From contig NZ_CP129121.1 of NCBI RefSeq assembly GCF_030406665.1, positions 2,170,001-2,234,000 of the forward strand: DNA of 64,000 bases, given 5' to 3'. Positions 16,797 to 24,904 of the stretch are shown piece by piece. Position 1 is the stretch's first letter. Each line of letters starts with the position of its first letter. This stretch comes from Halomonas halophila. Its GTDB lineage: Bacteria; Pseudomonadota; Gammaproteobacteria; Pseudomonadales; Halomonadaceae. The position numbers were made by a program, and so were the translations under genes. The notes beneath the pieces were generated by a model. That model had not been told where the DNA came from. It was given only the letters and a program-made list of their open reading frames with translations, and did no database searches.

Positions 16797-16955
16797 GAGG
16801 GCTTTCCATGATTGTTGTTGATGTTGTGGATGTCCTCAGACTGGCGCGTTCCCGTGTCAACAGCCATCACAATGATGACGCCGGGGCGTCTACTTTTTGT
16901 GTGCACCCTGCCCGCCCCCAGGCCGGCCACTGCCCTCTTCAGCCTGCGACACGAA

Positions 16956-17861
16956 TCAGTCCTGATCCCCCAGTCCCTGAAGCGCCGAGGCCAGCAGCCC
17001 CAGGCAGGCGTCGGTGGCGAAACTGCGCTGACGATGCCGATGGAGGCAAAGGTCGAGACGGGTGCGCGACAGTTCGCCCGGCGCCAGTGGCACGCTCGCC
17101 AGCCGACCGTCGCGGCATTCCCGCGCCACCGCCATGGGCGGAAGAATCAGCAGCGCGGCACCGGCCAGCGCCAGAGCCTTCTGAGTCTCCAGAGAGGCGG
17201 TATGGAAGGTAGGCATCAGCGTGACCCCCTGGTCGCGAGCCGCCTCGTCCAGGGCCTGACGCACGCCGTAGTGTTCGTCGGGCAACGCCAGCGGGTGCTC
17301 GGCAATCTCGGCCAGGCGCAGCTCCCCCCTGCCGGCAAGCGGATGGCTCGGTGCCATCACCACATGGTGCTCCAGACTGCTGCTGGCAAACGGCTGGATA
17401 TCGTCATGATGCGGCAGGAAGAAGGCCAGCCCGATATCGGCATCACCGCTGCGCAGCGCTTCGACGATCTCGCCGGCGCTGGCGATCTGGATATCGAAGC
17501 GCAAGCGCGGGTAGTGCTGCCCCAGGTCGGCCAGCGTCGGCGCCAGCAGACCCGCCACCACGCCCTCGGCCACCCGCAGACTGACACGTCCGGTGCGCAG
17601 CCCCTTGAGATCGCCGATTTGTTCCTGGACCCGCTCCAGGTCTCGCAGAGTGCGTCTGGCCTGCACCGCCAGCAGTTCCCCGGCCGAGGTCAGGCGGATA
17701 CCACCGGGGCCACGCTCGAGCAGCGGCGCTCCGAGCTGGTGCTCGAGCAGATCGATCTGACGGCTGATGGCGGTAGGCGCGATATGCAGCCGTGCCGAAG
17801 CCTCGCGCAGCGAGCGACAGCGGGCGACCGTGTCGAAGTAGTGAAGCGCTCTCCACTGCAT
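16956..17861 (-). CDS. LysR-family transcriptional regulator
   Basis: The 301-residue protein has the N-terminal winged helix-turn-helix (ALHYFDTVARCRSLREASARLHIAPTAISRQI read in two parts, residues 5-36) and a two-lobed effector domain (VAEGVVAGLLAPTLADL onward). It lies 3 bases after an acetyltransferase gene and 159 bases ahead of the amidase, all on the minus strand. Control of the amidase/symporter genes is a fair guess from position, but LysR genes are usually divergent from their target and this one is not. Confidence 0.85.
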   Translation of the reverse strand: MQWRALHYFDTVARCRSLREASARLHIAPTAISRQIDLLEHQLGAPLLERGPGGIRLTSAGELLAVQARRTLRDLERVQEQIGDLKGLRTGRVSLRVAEGVVAGLLAPTLADLGQHYPRLRFDIQIASAGEIVEALRSGDADIGLAFFLPHHDDIQPFASSSLEHHVVMAPSHPLAGRGELRLAEIAEHPLALPDEHYGVRQALDEAARDQGVTLMPTFHTASLETQKALALAGAALLILPPMAVARECRDGRLASVPLAPGELSRTRLDLCLHRHRQRSFATDACLGLLASALQGLGDQD

Positions 17862-17864
17862 GGC

Positions 17865-18377
17865 TCAGACCGGCCGCGCGGCAGCAGACGGCGCGGGGCC
17901 TCGCGGAGAGAGATCCCGCCGCATGATGGTCACGGTCTCGCCGTGGTACTCGCGATCCTCCACGTCTTCCCAGCCCAGGCGGCGATAGAGGGGCTGCTGG
18001 TCCGGCGTGTAGAGATAGAAGCGCTCGACGCCGTGCGCCTGCGCCTCGGCTTCCACGCGGCGCACCAGAGCGGAGGCGATGCCCTGCCCCCGCCACGCCG
18101 GCAGCACATAGACCGACGCCAGCCAGGGGGTCAGGTCGTGGCGGTCGTCCATGTCGTCGACGACCAGGCTGGCCATGCCCACCGGGCGCTCCCCGTCCAT
18201 GGCGGCAAATACCGAGGGCACGCCTTCCGAGCCGCAGTCGGCGCGGAAGGTGGCGATGGCGGCGGCACGGCTGCGACCGGGGTGCAGGTGCCCCCACTCG
18301 TCGTGGGCCCAGCCGGCCAGGGTCGGCACATGAGGCGAATGAACGGTGATGCGAGCGAGTGACAAGCCTGAATCCAT
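17865..18377 (-). CDS. GNAT family N-acetyltransferase
   Basis: The 170-residue protein has the acetyl-CoA-binding motif A (SVYVLPAWRGQGIASALVRRVE, here in two parts: VYVLPAWRGQGIAS, ALVRRVE) and motif B (GVERFYLYTPDQQPLYRRLGWE). The acceptor is unknown. ATG 18377 with AAGGAGG upstream is used; an open frame continues to 18500 without a start signal. It is nearly fused to the LysR gene that follows (3-base gap). Confidence 0.8.
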   Translation of the reverse strand: MDSGLSLARITVHSPHVPTLAGWAHDEWGHLHPGRSRAAAIATFRADCGSEGVPSVFAAMDGERPVGMASLVVDDMDDRHDLTPWLASVYVLPAWRGQGIASALVRRVEAEAQAHGVERFYLYTPDQQPLYRRLGWEDVEDREYHGETVTIMRRDLSPRGPAPSAAARPV

Positions 18378-18487
18378 GGCGGGGGGCCTCCTTGGGGCGA
18401 GCGACGGGAAGAAACGACGAAACCGCTCAGTATCCCGATTCTGGCCCGGACTCGCCAGCGAACCGTGACGCCCGCCCGGAAAGATAC

Positions 18488-18517
18488 GGCCCGGCGGCAT
18501 CGCGATGCCGCCGGGCC
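18488..18517. terminator. Strong GC hairpin between chemoreceptor and acetyltransferase genes
   Basis: A perfect 13-bp inverted repeat (GGCCCGGCGGCAT / ATGCCGCCGGGCC) with a 4-base loop lies 21 bases past the chemoreceptor stop. It lacks a long T run but its position supports a terminator role on the minus strand. Confidence 0.6.
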
Positions 18518-18538
18518 TTGAAAGAGCTGCGAAGCGCC

Positions 18539-20509
18539 TTACGCCAGCACGGCGGGCTCGTCGTGGCGAGGTCGGAACGACAACCGCTCGGCGCCGGCGG
18601 CGTCGGCCACCCGGAAGCGCCCCACCAGCTCCGTCATCTCCTCGGCCTGATCGTCAAGCGACTTGCTGGCCGCAGCCGACTGTTCGACGAGGGCGGCGTT
18701 GCGCTGGGTGACCTCCTCGAGCTGGGAAATCGCCTGGTTGACCTGCTCGATGCCGGACGACTGCTCCTGAGACGCGCTGGCGATCTCCGACACGAACTGC
18801 GCGATCTGGCGCACGCCCTGGGCGATGACGCCGACCCGCTCGGTGGCGTCGCCCACCAGCTGCTCGCCGCGGTCGATGTTGGCCACGTTGGTATCGACCA
18901 GCCCTCGGATCTGGGTCGCCTGTTCGGCGCAGCGCTGGGCCAGCTTGCGCACCTCGTCGGCGACCACGGCGAAGCCGCGCCCGTGCTCGCCGGCCCGCGC
19001 CGCCTCCACCGAGGCGTTGAGCGCCAGCAGGTTGGTCTGGAAGGCGATTTGATCGATGGCCTCGACCATGGCGGTGACCTGCCGGTTGGAGTCCTTGATC
19101 TCGCCCATCGCGTCGCGGGTACGCCCAGCCACGTCACCCGCTTCCTGCGCCTCGCCTTCGAGCCGCTGGGTCAGGTCCCGCGCCTGGGCCGCCGAGTCCG
19201 CCGTCTGCCTCACGGTGGCGGTGATCTGCTCCATGCTCGAGGCGGTTTCGACGATCGACGCCGACTGCTCCTCGGTGCGCTGGGCGAGATCCTGATTGCC
19301 CTGGGCGATCTCGCCGCTGGCGGTACTGACGCCTTCGGCGCCGCGCTTGATGTTGACCACCATGCGCTCGATGTCGTCGGTGGAGGCGTTATAGGCCCGG
19401 TTGAGCTGCGCCAGCTCGTCGCTGCCCAGCACGTCCAGCCGCTGGGTCAGGTCGCCCTGGCTGCCGGCGATGGTGCTCAGGGTACGCTTGAGGGGCACCA
19501 CGATGCTGCGCGTGACGAGAAGCGCCAGCCCGATGGCGATGCCCAGCCCCAGGGCTGCGCCGACCGCATAGCCGAAGAAGGCCCGGCGAGCCTCGCCCCC
19601 GAGCCCGTCCGCGAGCGTCACCAGATCGTCTGCACCGAGGCGCACGACCTCGTTGAGCAGGCCGATGCGTTCGGTCTGCCTGTCGAACCAGACCGTCGGC
19701 GACAGCCCGAAGCCGCCGTCGACGCCGCGCTGAACGGCGGCCTCGCGCATCGCCATCACCTCGGCCACCACGGGGCGTTCGTTGCGTGCGTCCAGCGCGG
19801 CGACCAGTTCGGGCGGCGCCAGGGCCCGAAAGGTCTCATCGAAGGCGCTCTCCTCGCCAAGCAAGTTCAGATAACGGCGATACAGCGCCGGCGTGAAGGC
19901 ATCGGCGGCGAAGGCGTTGGACAGCAGCGCGCGCTCGATGCCGGCCCGCTCCTTGACCTCCTGCAACGCATAGAAGGCGCCCAGGCGCTGCACCAGCTCA
20001 CCGTTGTCGGTGGTATTGGCGAGTGCCGCGACGCCGCCCAGCAGCTGGTCGTTGATCCCGGTGTAGTAGCCGAGGGCCGCGGCGGTGTCGACGCTCATGT
20101 CGGTGATCGACCGACGCTGGCGATCGAGCCGGCCCAACGCATCCCGCGCCTCACCGAAACGCCGGCCGATACGCTCGCCGAGGGTATCAGCATCGACCGA
20201 GGCGAAAGCCGCGCGAAAGGCCTCGAGGCGCTCATCGGTGGCCCGGCGCTGTTCGTGAAGGGCATCGCCGAAGCTCGCGCCTTCGCTGCCCAGATAGCCG
20301 GCGCTCATGCCGCGCTCGCGCTGCAGCTGATGCACCAGCGCCCCGGCGCGGCTGGCCAGCTCGGCGAGCGTCTCGAGGCGCGACATGTCGCTCATGGTGC
20401 GCTGACGCTCCAGCCCGCCCATCAGTGCGAACGTGGTCAGCACGACCAACGGCACGATGAGCGTCAGGGCGAACTTTCGACCCAGCGATAGACGATGCAA
20501 CCATTTCAT
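18539..20509 (-). CDS. Methyl-accepting chemotaxis protein with NIT sensor
   Basis: The 656-residue chemoreceptor has a membrane helix near 10-32, a periplasmic helical sensor with the NIT signature (LVHQLQRERGMSAGYLGSEG, about 58-77), a second membrane helix (about 308-332), a HAMP linker (VPLKRTLSTIAGSQGDLTQRL) and the signalling hairpin with tip NLLALNASVEAARAGE. NIT domains are linked to nitrate/nitrite sensing, so a nitrogen-oxyanion ligand is likely but not certain. There is no CheB/CheR-tethering pentapeptide at the C-terminus. AAGGGA precedes ATG 20509. It is monocistronic. Confidence 0.88.
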   Translation of the reverse strand: MKWLHRLSLGRKFALTLIVPLVVLTTFALMGGLERQRTMSDMSRLETLAELASRAGALVHQLQRERGMSAGYLGSEGASFGDALHEQRRATDERLEAFRAAFASVDADTLGERIGRRFGEARDALGRLDRQRRSITDMSVDTAAALGYYTGINDQLLGGVAALANTTDNGELVQRLGAFYALQEVKERAGIERALLSNAFAADAFTPALYRRYLNLLGEESAFDETFRALAPPELVAALDARNERPVVAEVMAMREAAVQRGVDGGFGLSPTVWFDRQTERIGLLNEVVRLGADDLVTLADGLGGEARRAFFGYAVGAALGLGIAIGLALLVTRSIVVPLKRTLSTIAGSQGDLTQRLDVLGSDELAQLNRAYNASTDDIERMVVNIKRGAEGVSTASGEIAQGNQDLAQRTEEQSASIVETASSMEQITATVRQTADSAAQARDLTQRLEGEAQEAGDVAGRTRDAMGEIKDSNRQVTAMVEAIDQIAFQTNLLALNASVEAARAGEHGRGFAVVADEVRKLAQRCAEQATQIRGLVDTNVANIDRGEQLVGDATERVGVIAQGVRQIAQFVSEIASASQEQSSGIEQVNQAISQLEEVTQRNAALVEQSAAASKSLDDQAEEMTELVGRFRVADAAGAERLSFRPRHDEPAVLA

Positions 20510-20648
20510 TCGTGATCCCTTCTTCTGTCATGACCCAGTCTCGCTCCCGGCCAGGCCACCGCCCACAGCGCCTGGCCTGCCACTTTCGTCTATCGACTCG
20601 ACGGCCCTCGCCTTTATCGATTTATTCCCCGCTCCCATGACCGACATC

Positions 20649-20680
20649 AAAAAAGCCGCCGAGCGTACTCGGCGGCTTTC
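20649..20680 (-). terminator. Intrinsic terminator ending the ECF42 operon
   Basis: On the minus strand a 12-bp stem (AAAGCCGCCGAG / CTCGGCGGCTTT) with a 4-base loop is followed by six T. It lies 92 bases past the last gene of the operon (VOC protein). Confidence 0.85.
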
Positions 20681-20700
20681 CCGTCATCGGGTGGTCGCTA

Positions 20701-20758
20701 CTATTCGCGAATGAACACCGCGTTGCCTGCGATCGGCACGCTCAGGATGCCGTTGGCC
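20701..20758 (-). pseudogene. Possible gene-end remnant
   Basis: After the VOC gene stop, another minus-strand frame reads GILSVPIAGNAVFIRE then TAG, just before the terminator. It is not in the VOC frame and has no start. It reads like the C-terminus of a larger protein whose front has been lost. I cannot name the parent. Confidence 0.3.
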
Positions 20759-21233
20759 CCCGGCCGTCAGCGGCCCGCTCCAGGTCGGCGATGACGAGCT
20801 TTTCCATCTGCATCATCGCCTCCATGGCCCGCCGGGCCCGTTCGGGGTCGGGATCGTGCAGCAGCTCGTGCATTCTGCGGGGCACCACCTGCCAGCGAAG
20901 CCCCCAGCGATCCTGAAGCCAGCCGCACTGGATCGCCAGGCCACCCTCGCTCAGGGCCTCCCAGTAGTAGTCCACCTCGGCCTGGTCGGCGCAGTCGACA
21001 TGCAGCGACACCGCCTCGTTGAACGGTACGTCGGGCCCGCCGTTCAGCCCCAGGTAGCGCGAGCCGTCGAGGGTGAATGCCACCAGCAGCGCCGCGCCCG
21101 CCGGCACGCTCGGCGTATCGGCCGGCGCCTCGAGCACCCGCTCGATGCGGGAATCCGGAAACACCGAGACGTAGAAGCGCGCCGCCTCGATCGCCTGTCC
21201 GTCGAACCACAGGCAAGGAGTGATACGGCTCAT
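20742..21233 (-). CDS. VOC-superfamily (PhnB-like) protein
   Basis: The 163-residue protein has the PhnB/3-demethylubiquinone-methyltransferase-like pattern: ITPCLWFDGQAIEAARFYVSVFPDSRI at the N-terminus (split here as ITPCLWFDGQ, AARFYVSVFPDSRI), LGLNGGPDVPFNEAVSLHVDC, and CGWLQDRWGLRWQVVPRRM. These proteins share the glyoxalase fold; their activity is unknown. It is the last gene of a five-gene run headed by an ECF42 sigma factor, starting 4 bases after the DUF1428 gene, with GAGGAG before the ATG. Confidence 0.85.
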   Translation of the reverse strand: MSRITPCLWFDGQAIEAARFYVSVFPDSRIERVLEAPADTPSVPAGAALLVAFTLDGSRYLGLNGGPDVPFNEAVSLHVDCADQAEVDYYWEALSEGGLAIQCGWLQDRWGLRWQVVPRRMHELLHDPDPERARRAMEAMMQMEKLVIADLERAADGRGPTAS

Positions 21234-21237
21234 GGGG

Positions 21238-21591
21238 CTACTCCTCGATCACCATCGCGAACCCGCCATGAATCAGCCGCTTGCCGTCGAAGGGCATGGG
21301 ATTGACCTCAGGCGACAGGCGCGGGTCCTCCATGATCCGCGCCATGGCCTGGTCGCGCACCTCCCGCGACGGCCAGACCAGCCAGGAAAAGACCACGCTC
21401 TCGTCGGGCTGGCACTGTACCGCCATGGGGAAGGACGTCACCTCGCCTTCCGGTACGTCATCGCCCCAGCACTCCACCACCTTGAGTGCCCCATGCTCCT
21501 TGAACACCGCCGCCGCCTTGCGCGCATGCTCGATGAAAGCCTGCCGGTTGGCGGTGGGCACGGCGGCCACGATGCCATGCACGTAGCTCAT
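21238..21591 (-). CDS. DUF1428 family protein
   Basis: The 117-residue protein matches DUF1428 closely in wording (FKEHGALKVVECWGDDVPEG, VTSFPMAV, SVVFSWLVWPSREVRD). The family has a ferredoxin-like (dimeric alpha/beta barrel) fold and no proven activity. Its ATG overlaps the stop of the YCII gene by 4 bases (21588-21591), showing translational coupling. Confidence 0.85.
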   Translation of the reverse strand: MSYVHGIVAAVPTANRQAFIEHARKAAAVFKEHGALKVVECWGDDVPEGEVTSFPMAVQCQPDESVVFSWLVWPSREVRDQAMARIMEDPRLSPEVNPMPFDGKRLIHGGFAMVIEE

Positions 21592-21965
21592 GGTGTCTCT
21601 CCTGTCTCGTCTTTCGGGGGCAAGTCGCGCACCGGGCGCACCTCGATGGTGCCCAGGCGCGCCGGAGGAATGCGCCCGGCCAGGCACAGCGCTTCGTTGA
21701 GGTCACGGGCCTCGAGCAGATAGAAGCCGGCCAGCTGCTCCTTGGTCTCGGCGAAGGGGCCGTCGGAGACCAGGACCTCGCCGTCGCGCACTCTCACGCT
21801 GGTGGCGCTGCCTGTCGGCTGCAGCGCCTGGCCGGTCACGAAGTGGCCCTGCTCGCTCAGTCGCTCGACACCCTCGATGCATTCCTGGTTGAGGTCGTGC
21901 CACTCGCGCTCGGACATGGCCTCGATCAACCGCTCCTGGTAGTACACCAGCGCCACGTATTTCAT
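21588..21965 (-). CDS. YCII/DGPF domain protein
   Basis: The 125-residue protein has the DGPF signature (SDGPFAETKEQLAGFYLLEA) of the YCII-related family, which has a dimeric alpha/beta barrel fold. DGPF proteins are typical partners of ECF42 sigma factors and are thought to be their regulatory output. It starts 15 bases after the YCII-VOC fusion gene. Confidence 0.87.
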   Translation of the reverse strand: MKYVALVYYQERLIEAMSEREWHDLNQECIEGVERLSEQGHFVTGQALQPTGSATSVRVRDGEVLVSDGPFAETKEQLAGFYLLEARDLNEALCLAGRIPPARLGTIEVRPVRDLPPKDETGETP

Positions 21966-21980
21966 GATCCTCTCCTCCCG

Positions 21981-22796
21981 TCAGGGGCATTGATCGCTCG
22001 GGGTGGCGACCATCCACTGCACGCCGAAACGGTCGCTGACCATGCCGAAGCCCCTGGCCCAGAAGGTGGCCTCGAACGGCATCAGCACCTGACCGCCCTC
22101 TGCCAGGCGCTGGAACACCTGAGCCGCCTGGTCGACGTCGTCGTAGTCGATAAACAGCTGGGCGCCCTGGGGCGGCCGGTCGCCATCGCCCTGCATATCA
22201 GCCCCCATCAGGCGATGACCGCGGACATTGAGCGAGGCATGGGCGATACGGTCGTGCCACTCGGGCGGCACGTCCTTGGCCGCTGGCGTCTCGCCGTAGG
22301 TCAGGGCCGCTTCCAGATGACCGCCGGTGACCTCGGCGTAGAAGGCCATGGCCTCGCGGCAGCTGCCCGGAAAGCTCAGGTGGACCTGGAGCCCCCGAGG
22401 CATGCGCGCCTGGGCAGCATGCCGCTGCAGCCCTGCTCCCGGCGCGAAGTCCTCGAAGGTGAAGTAGCGGCGCAGTTCCAGCGTGACGTCGCTGTCCTCC
22501 CGCGGCCAGTCCCTGGCCCACTCGACGGCCTCTTCCAGGGAATCCACCTCAAGCACGGTATAGCCTGCCAGCAGGTCGTCGGTGGCAGAAAAGGGGCCTT
22601 CGGTGACTCGCGGCTCGCCGTCGCGAAACGCGATGCGACAGCCCTCCCTACTGGGTCGCAGGCCGTCTCCGGTGACGAAGACGCCGGCCCGGATCATGCG
22701 CTCGTTGTAGTCTCCCATGGCCTGCAGCAGTTCCTGGCTGGGCAGCACGCCTTCCTCGGTGGCGGCATCGGCCTTGCGCATCAGCATGTATCGCAT
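21981..22796 (-). CDS. YCII/DGPF-VOC fusion protein
   Basis: The 271-residue protein joins an N-terminal YCII/DGPF domain (MRYMLMRKAD ... TEGPFSATDDLLAGYTVLEV, about 1-120) to a C-terminal VOC/PhnB-like domain (LQVHLSFPGSCREAMAFYAE ... WARGFGMVSDRFGVQWMV, about 135-268). Both domain types also occur as separate proteins in this operon. ATG 22796 is chosen because family members begin MRYML; an in-frame ATG at 22826 is possible. It follows the ECF42 gene by 85 bases. Confidence 0.82.
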   Translation of the reverse strand: MRYMLMRKADAATEEGVLPSQELLQAMGDYNERMIRAGVFVTGDGLRPSREGCRIAFRDGEPRVTEGPFSATDDLLAGYTVLEVDSLEEAVEWARDWPREDSDVTLELRRYFTFEDFAPGAGLQRHAAQARMPRGLQVHLSFPGSCREAMAFYAEVTGGHLEAALTYGETPAAKDVPPEWHDRIAHASLNVRGHRLMGADMQGDGDRPPQGAQLFIDYDDVDQAAQVFQRLAEGGQVLMPFEATFWARGFGMVSDRFGVQWMVATPSDQCP

Positions 22797-22881
22797 GACA
22801 TCGCTCTTCTGGGGGATGGTAGTCATGAGTCGTGCGGCGCCGCCGAGAATCGACAGACCGGCGAAATTTTTTTCCGTCGCG

Positions 22882-24108
22882 TCACCCGCCGGCGCCGACG
22901 AGCGCCTCCAGTCGACGCGCCAGCAAGCGCCGCTCGGGCTCCTGCACGGCAAGCGCCAGGGCTTGCCGATAGGCCTGCCGGGCCGCCTCGAGATGGCCGG
23001 CGCGCCGATGCAAGTCCGCGCGGGCAGCGTGGAAAAGATGGTAGTGATCGAGACGATGACGCTGGGACAGGCGATCGAGCAGGACCAGTCCGACGTCGGG
23101 GGAATCGCGCATGGCCACGGCCACCGCCCGATTCAGCTCGATCACCGGCGAAGGCTGAATCCGCAGCAGGGCCTCGTAGAGACGCACGATTCGCCCCCAG
23201 TCGGTGGTCTCGACGCGAGGCGCTTCGGCATGCACGGCGGCGATGGAGGCCTGCAGGGTATAGGCACCGACAGGCGACAGCGCCAGGGCGCGCTCCAGCC
23301 AGGCATGCCCGATCTCGATCTCCCCAACATCCCAGCGGCGGCGATCCTGCGCCTCCAGCGGCACCAGCTCACCGTGGTCATCCTGGCGCGCCTCGCGTCG
23401 GGCATGATGGAGGTGCATCAGCGCCAGCAGCGCGAACACCTCGCCTCGGGGCAGCAAGCCGGCCAGGGACTCGCCGAGCCGGATCGCCTCATCGGCCAGC
23501 CGCACGTCGACGACTCGCTCACCGCGGCTGGACGAATAGCCCTCGTTGAAGATCAGGTAGATCACACCCAGCACGCCGGGAAGCCGCACCGGCAGATCGG
23601 CGGCCTCGGGCACGTCAAAGGGAATGCCGGCGGTGCGCAGCCGGCGCTTGGCGCGGACGATGCGCTGGGCCAGCGCGGCCGGCCGCTGCAGCAGCGCGCT
23701 GGCGACCTGCTCGGTGGTCAGCCCGGCCATCTCGCGCAGGGTCAGCGCCAGGCGATCCGGCATGGACAGGACGGGGTGGCAGCAGATGAACAGCAGCCGC
23801 AGCAGATCGTCCTGGATATCGCGGTTCCCCTCGACCTCACCTTGGTCGAGCACCAGCAAGTGAGCATGCTGGCGAGCCGTCTGCCGGCGCCGGATCTGGT
23901 CGATGCCGCGCCGTTGACCGACCCGAATCAGCCAGGCCACCGGCGCGTCGGGCATGCCCTCCTCCGGCCAGCGGGACACCGCCGCGGTGAAGGCGTCGTG
24001 CAGCGCCTCCTCGGCGGCATCGAAATCGCCGAGGTGACGAATCAGCGTCGCCAGCACGCGCGGGGCGTGCTGGCGATAGAGTGAGGCGATGGAGACATGG
24101 TCCGGCAT
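22882..24108 (-). CDS. ECF42-type RNA polymerase sigma factor with C-terminal extension
   Basis: The 408-residue protein has sigma region 2 (RHLGDFDAAEEALHDAFTAAV ... WLIRVGQRRGIDQIRRR; residues 25-76) and region 4 (LTLREMAGLTTEQVASALL), then a long helical extension (about 170-408; LGVIYLIFNEGYSSS ... ALALSPVGAYTLQASIAAVHAE) with TPR-like character. This length and the neighbouring DGPF genes match group ECF42, which has no anti-sigma factor and is thought to be controlled through its extension. It heads the minus-strand operon down to 20742. Its own promoter could not be assigned. Confidence 0.88.
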   Translation of the reverse strand: MPDHVSIASLYRQHAPRVLATLIRHLGDFDAAEEALHDAFTAAVSRWPEEGMPDAPVAWLIRVGQRRGIDQIRRRQTARQHAHLLVLDQGEVEGNRDIQDDLLRLLFICCHPVLSMPDRLALTLREMAGLTTEQVASALLQRPAALAQRIVRAKRRLRTAGIPFDVPEAADLPVRLPGVLGVIYLIFNEGYSSSRGERVVDVRLADEAIRLGESLAGLLPRGEVFALLALMHLHHARREARQDDHGELVPLEAQDRRRWDVGEIEIGHAWLERALALSPVGAYTLQASIAAVHAEAPRVETTDWGRIVRLYEALLRIQPSPVIELNRAVAVAMRDSPDVGLVLLDRLSQRHRLDHYHLFHAARADLHRRAGHLEAARQAYRQALALAVQEPERRLLARRLEALVGAGG

Positions 24109-24204
24109 GGCTGGTCGGCTCCGGGCGCCGCGGAGTAGTGACGCGCTCGACGTCAGCCACCAGCATAGCCGCCATCATGCCGAGAGGCGCGGGCAGCCCC
24201 GCCC

Positions 24205-24804
24205 TCAGCCAAGAATGAACACCACGCAGCCGGCGGTCAGCGCGCCCATGGTGCCGTTGAACGCTCGCCAGGCGCGCGGTCCCTTGAGCCAGCGGCCGAT
24301 GGCCATGCCGAAGCCGGCCCACAGCGAGATGCAGGGGAAGGCGATCAGTTCGGAGACCCCGGCCAGCAGCAGTGCGTTGATCACGGTATTGCCGCCCTCG
24401 GGCAGGAAGCTCGCCATCAGCGTCAGGCCCATTACCCAGGCCTTGGGATTGGCGAACTGGAAGGCGGCCGCCTGCCAGAAGCTCAGCGGGCGGCCCTCGG
24501 TGTCGCCGAAGCTGGGCGGCGGCGCGGTGGCAATGCCCCAGGCCAGGTACAGCAGGTAGAGGCTGCCAACCACGCGTAGCGCCGTCTGCACCATCGGGAA
24601 GCGCTCGAAGACCAGTCCCAGGCCCAGCGCCACCGCCGTGAACAGTACGAAGCAGCCGCCCATGATGCCCAGCAGGTGCGGCAGGGTGCGCCGGTAGCCG
24701 TAGTTGGCCCCGGAGGCGGTCAGCATCATGTTGTTGGGCCCCGGCGTGATCGTCATGGAAATCATGAACAGGGCGGCGGGCCCCAGGGCGGCCAGAGTGT
24801 CCAT
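24205..24804 (-). CDS. LysE-family exporter
   Basis: The 199-residue membrane protein has about six hydrophobic segments and the family signature MTITPGPNNMMLTASGANYG near residue 20, then FQFANPKAWVMG. LysE/RhtB proteins export amino acids or analogues using the proton gradient. ATG 24804 gives normal length; upstream in-frame codons to 24876 overlap the shared control region. The divergent MocR regulator gene starts 100 bases away, a common arrangement for a regulator and its exporter. Confidence 0.88.
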   Translation of the reverse strand: MDTLAALGPAALFMISMTITPGPNNMMLTASGANYGYRRTLPHLLGIMGGCFVLFTAVALGLGLVFERFPMVQTALRVVGSLYLLYLAWGIATAPPPSFGDTEGRPLSFWQAAAFQFANPKAWVMGLTLMASFLPEGGNTVINALLLAGVSELIAFPCISLWAGFGMAIGRWLKGPRAWRAFNGTMGALTAGCVVFILG

Positions 24805-24807
24805 CGA

Positions 24808-24878
24808 AATTGTACCCCTACATTTTTGAGTTAATTGGTTCCTTTCTGCCGGCTTTTCTGAGCATAATGGGCACAATT
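24808..24878. promoter_or_regulatory. Divergent control region with inverted repeat, candidate MocR operator
   Basis: AATTGTACCC at 24808-24817 and GGGCACAATT at 24869-24878 are inverted copies (9 of 10 bases) about 60 bp apart, one near each start codon. MocR regulators bind paired sites in such divergent regions. The role is inferred from position and symmetry only. Confidence 0.45.
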
Positions 24879-24904
24879 ACACCGTCAAAGGTTTTATTGT
24901 CACC

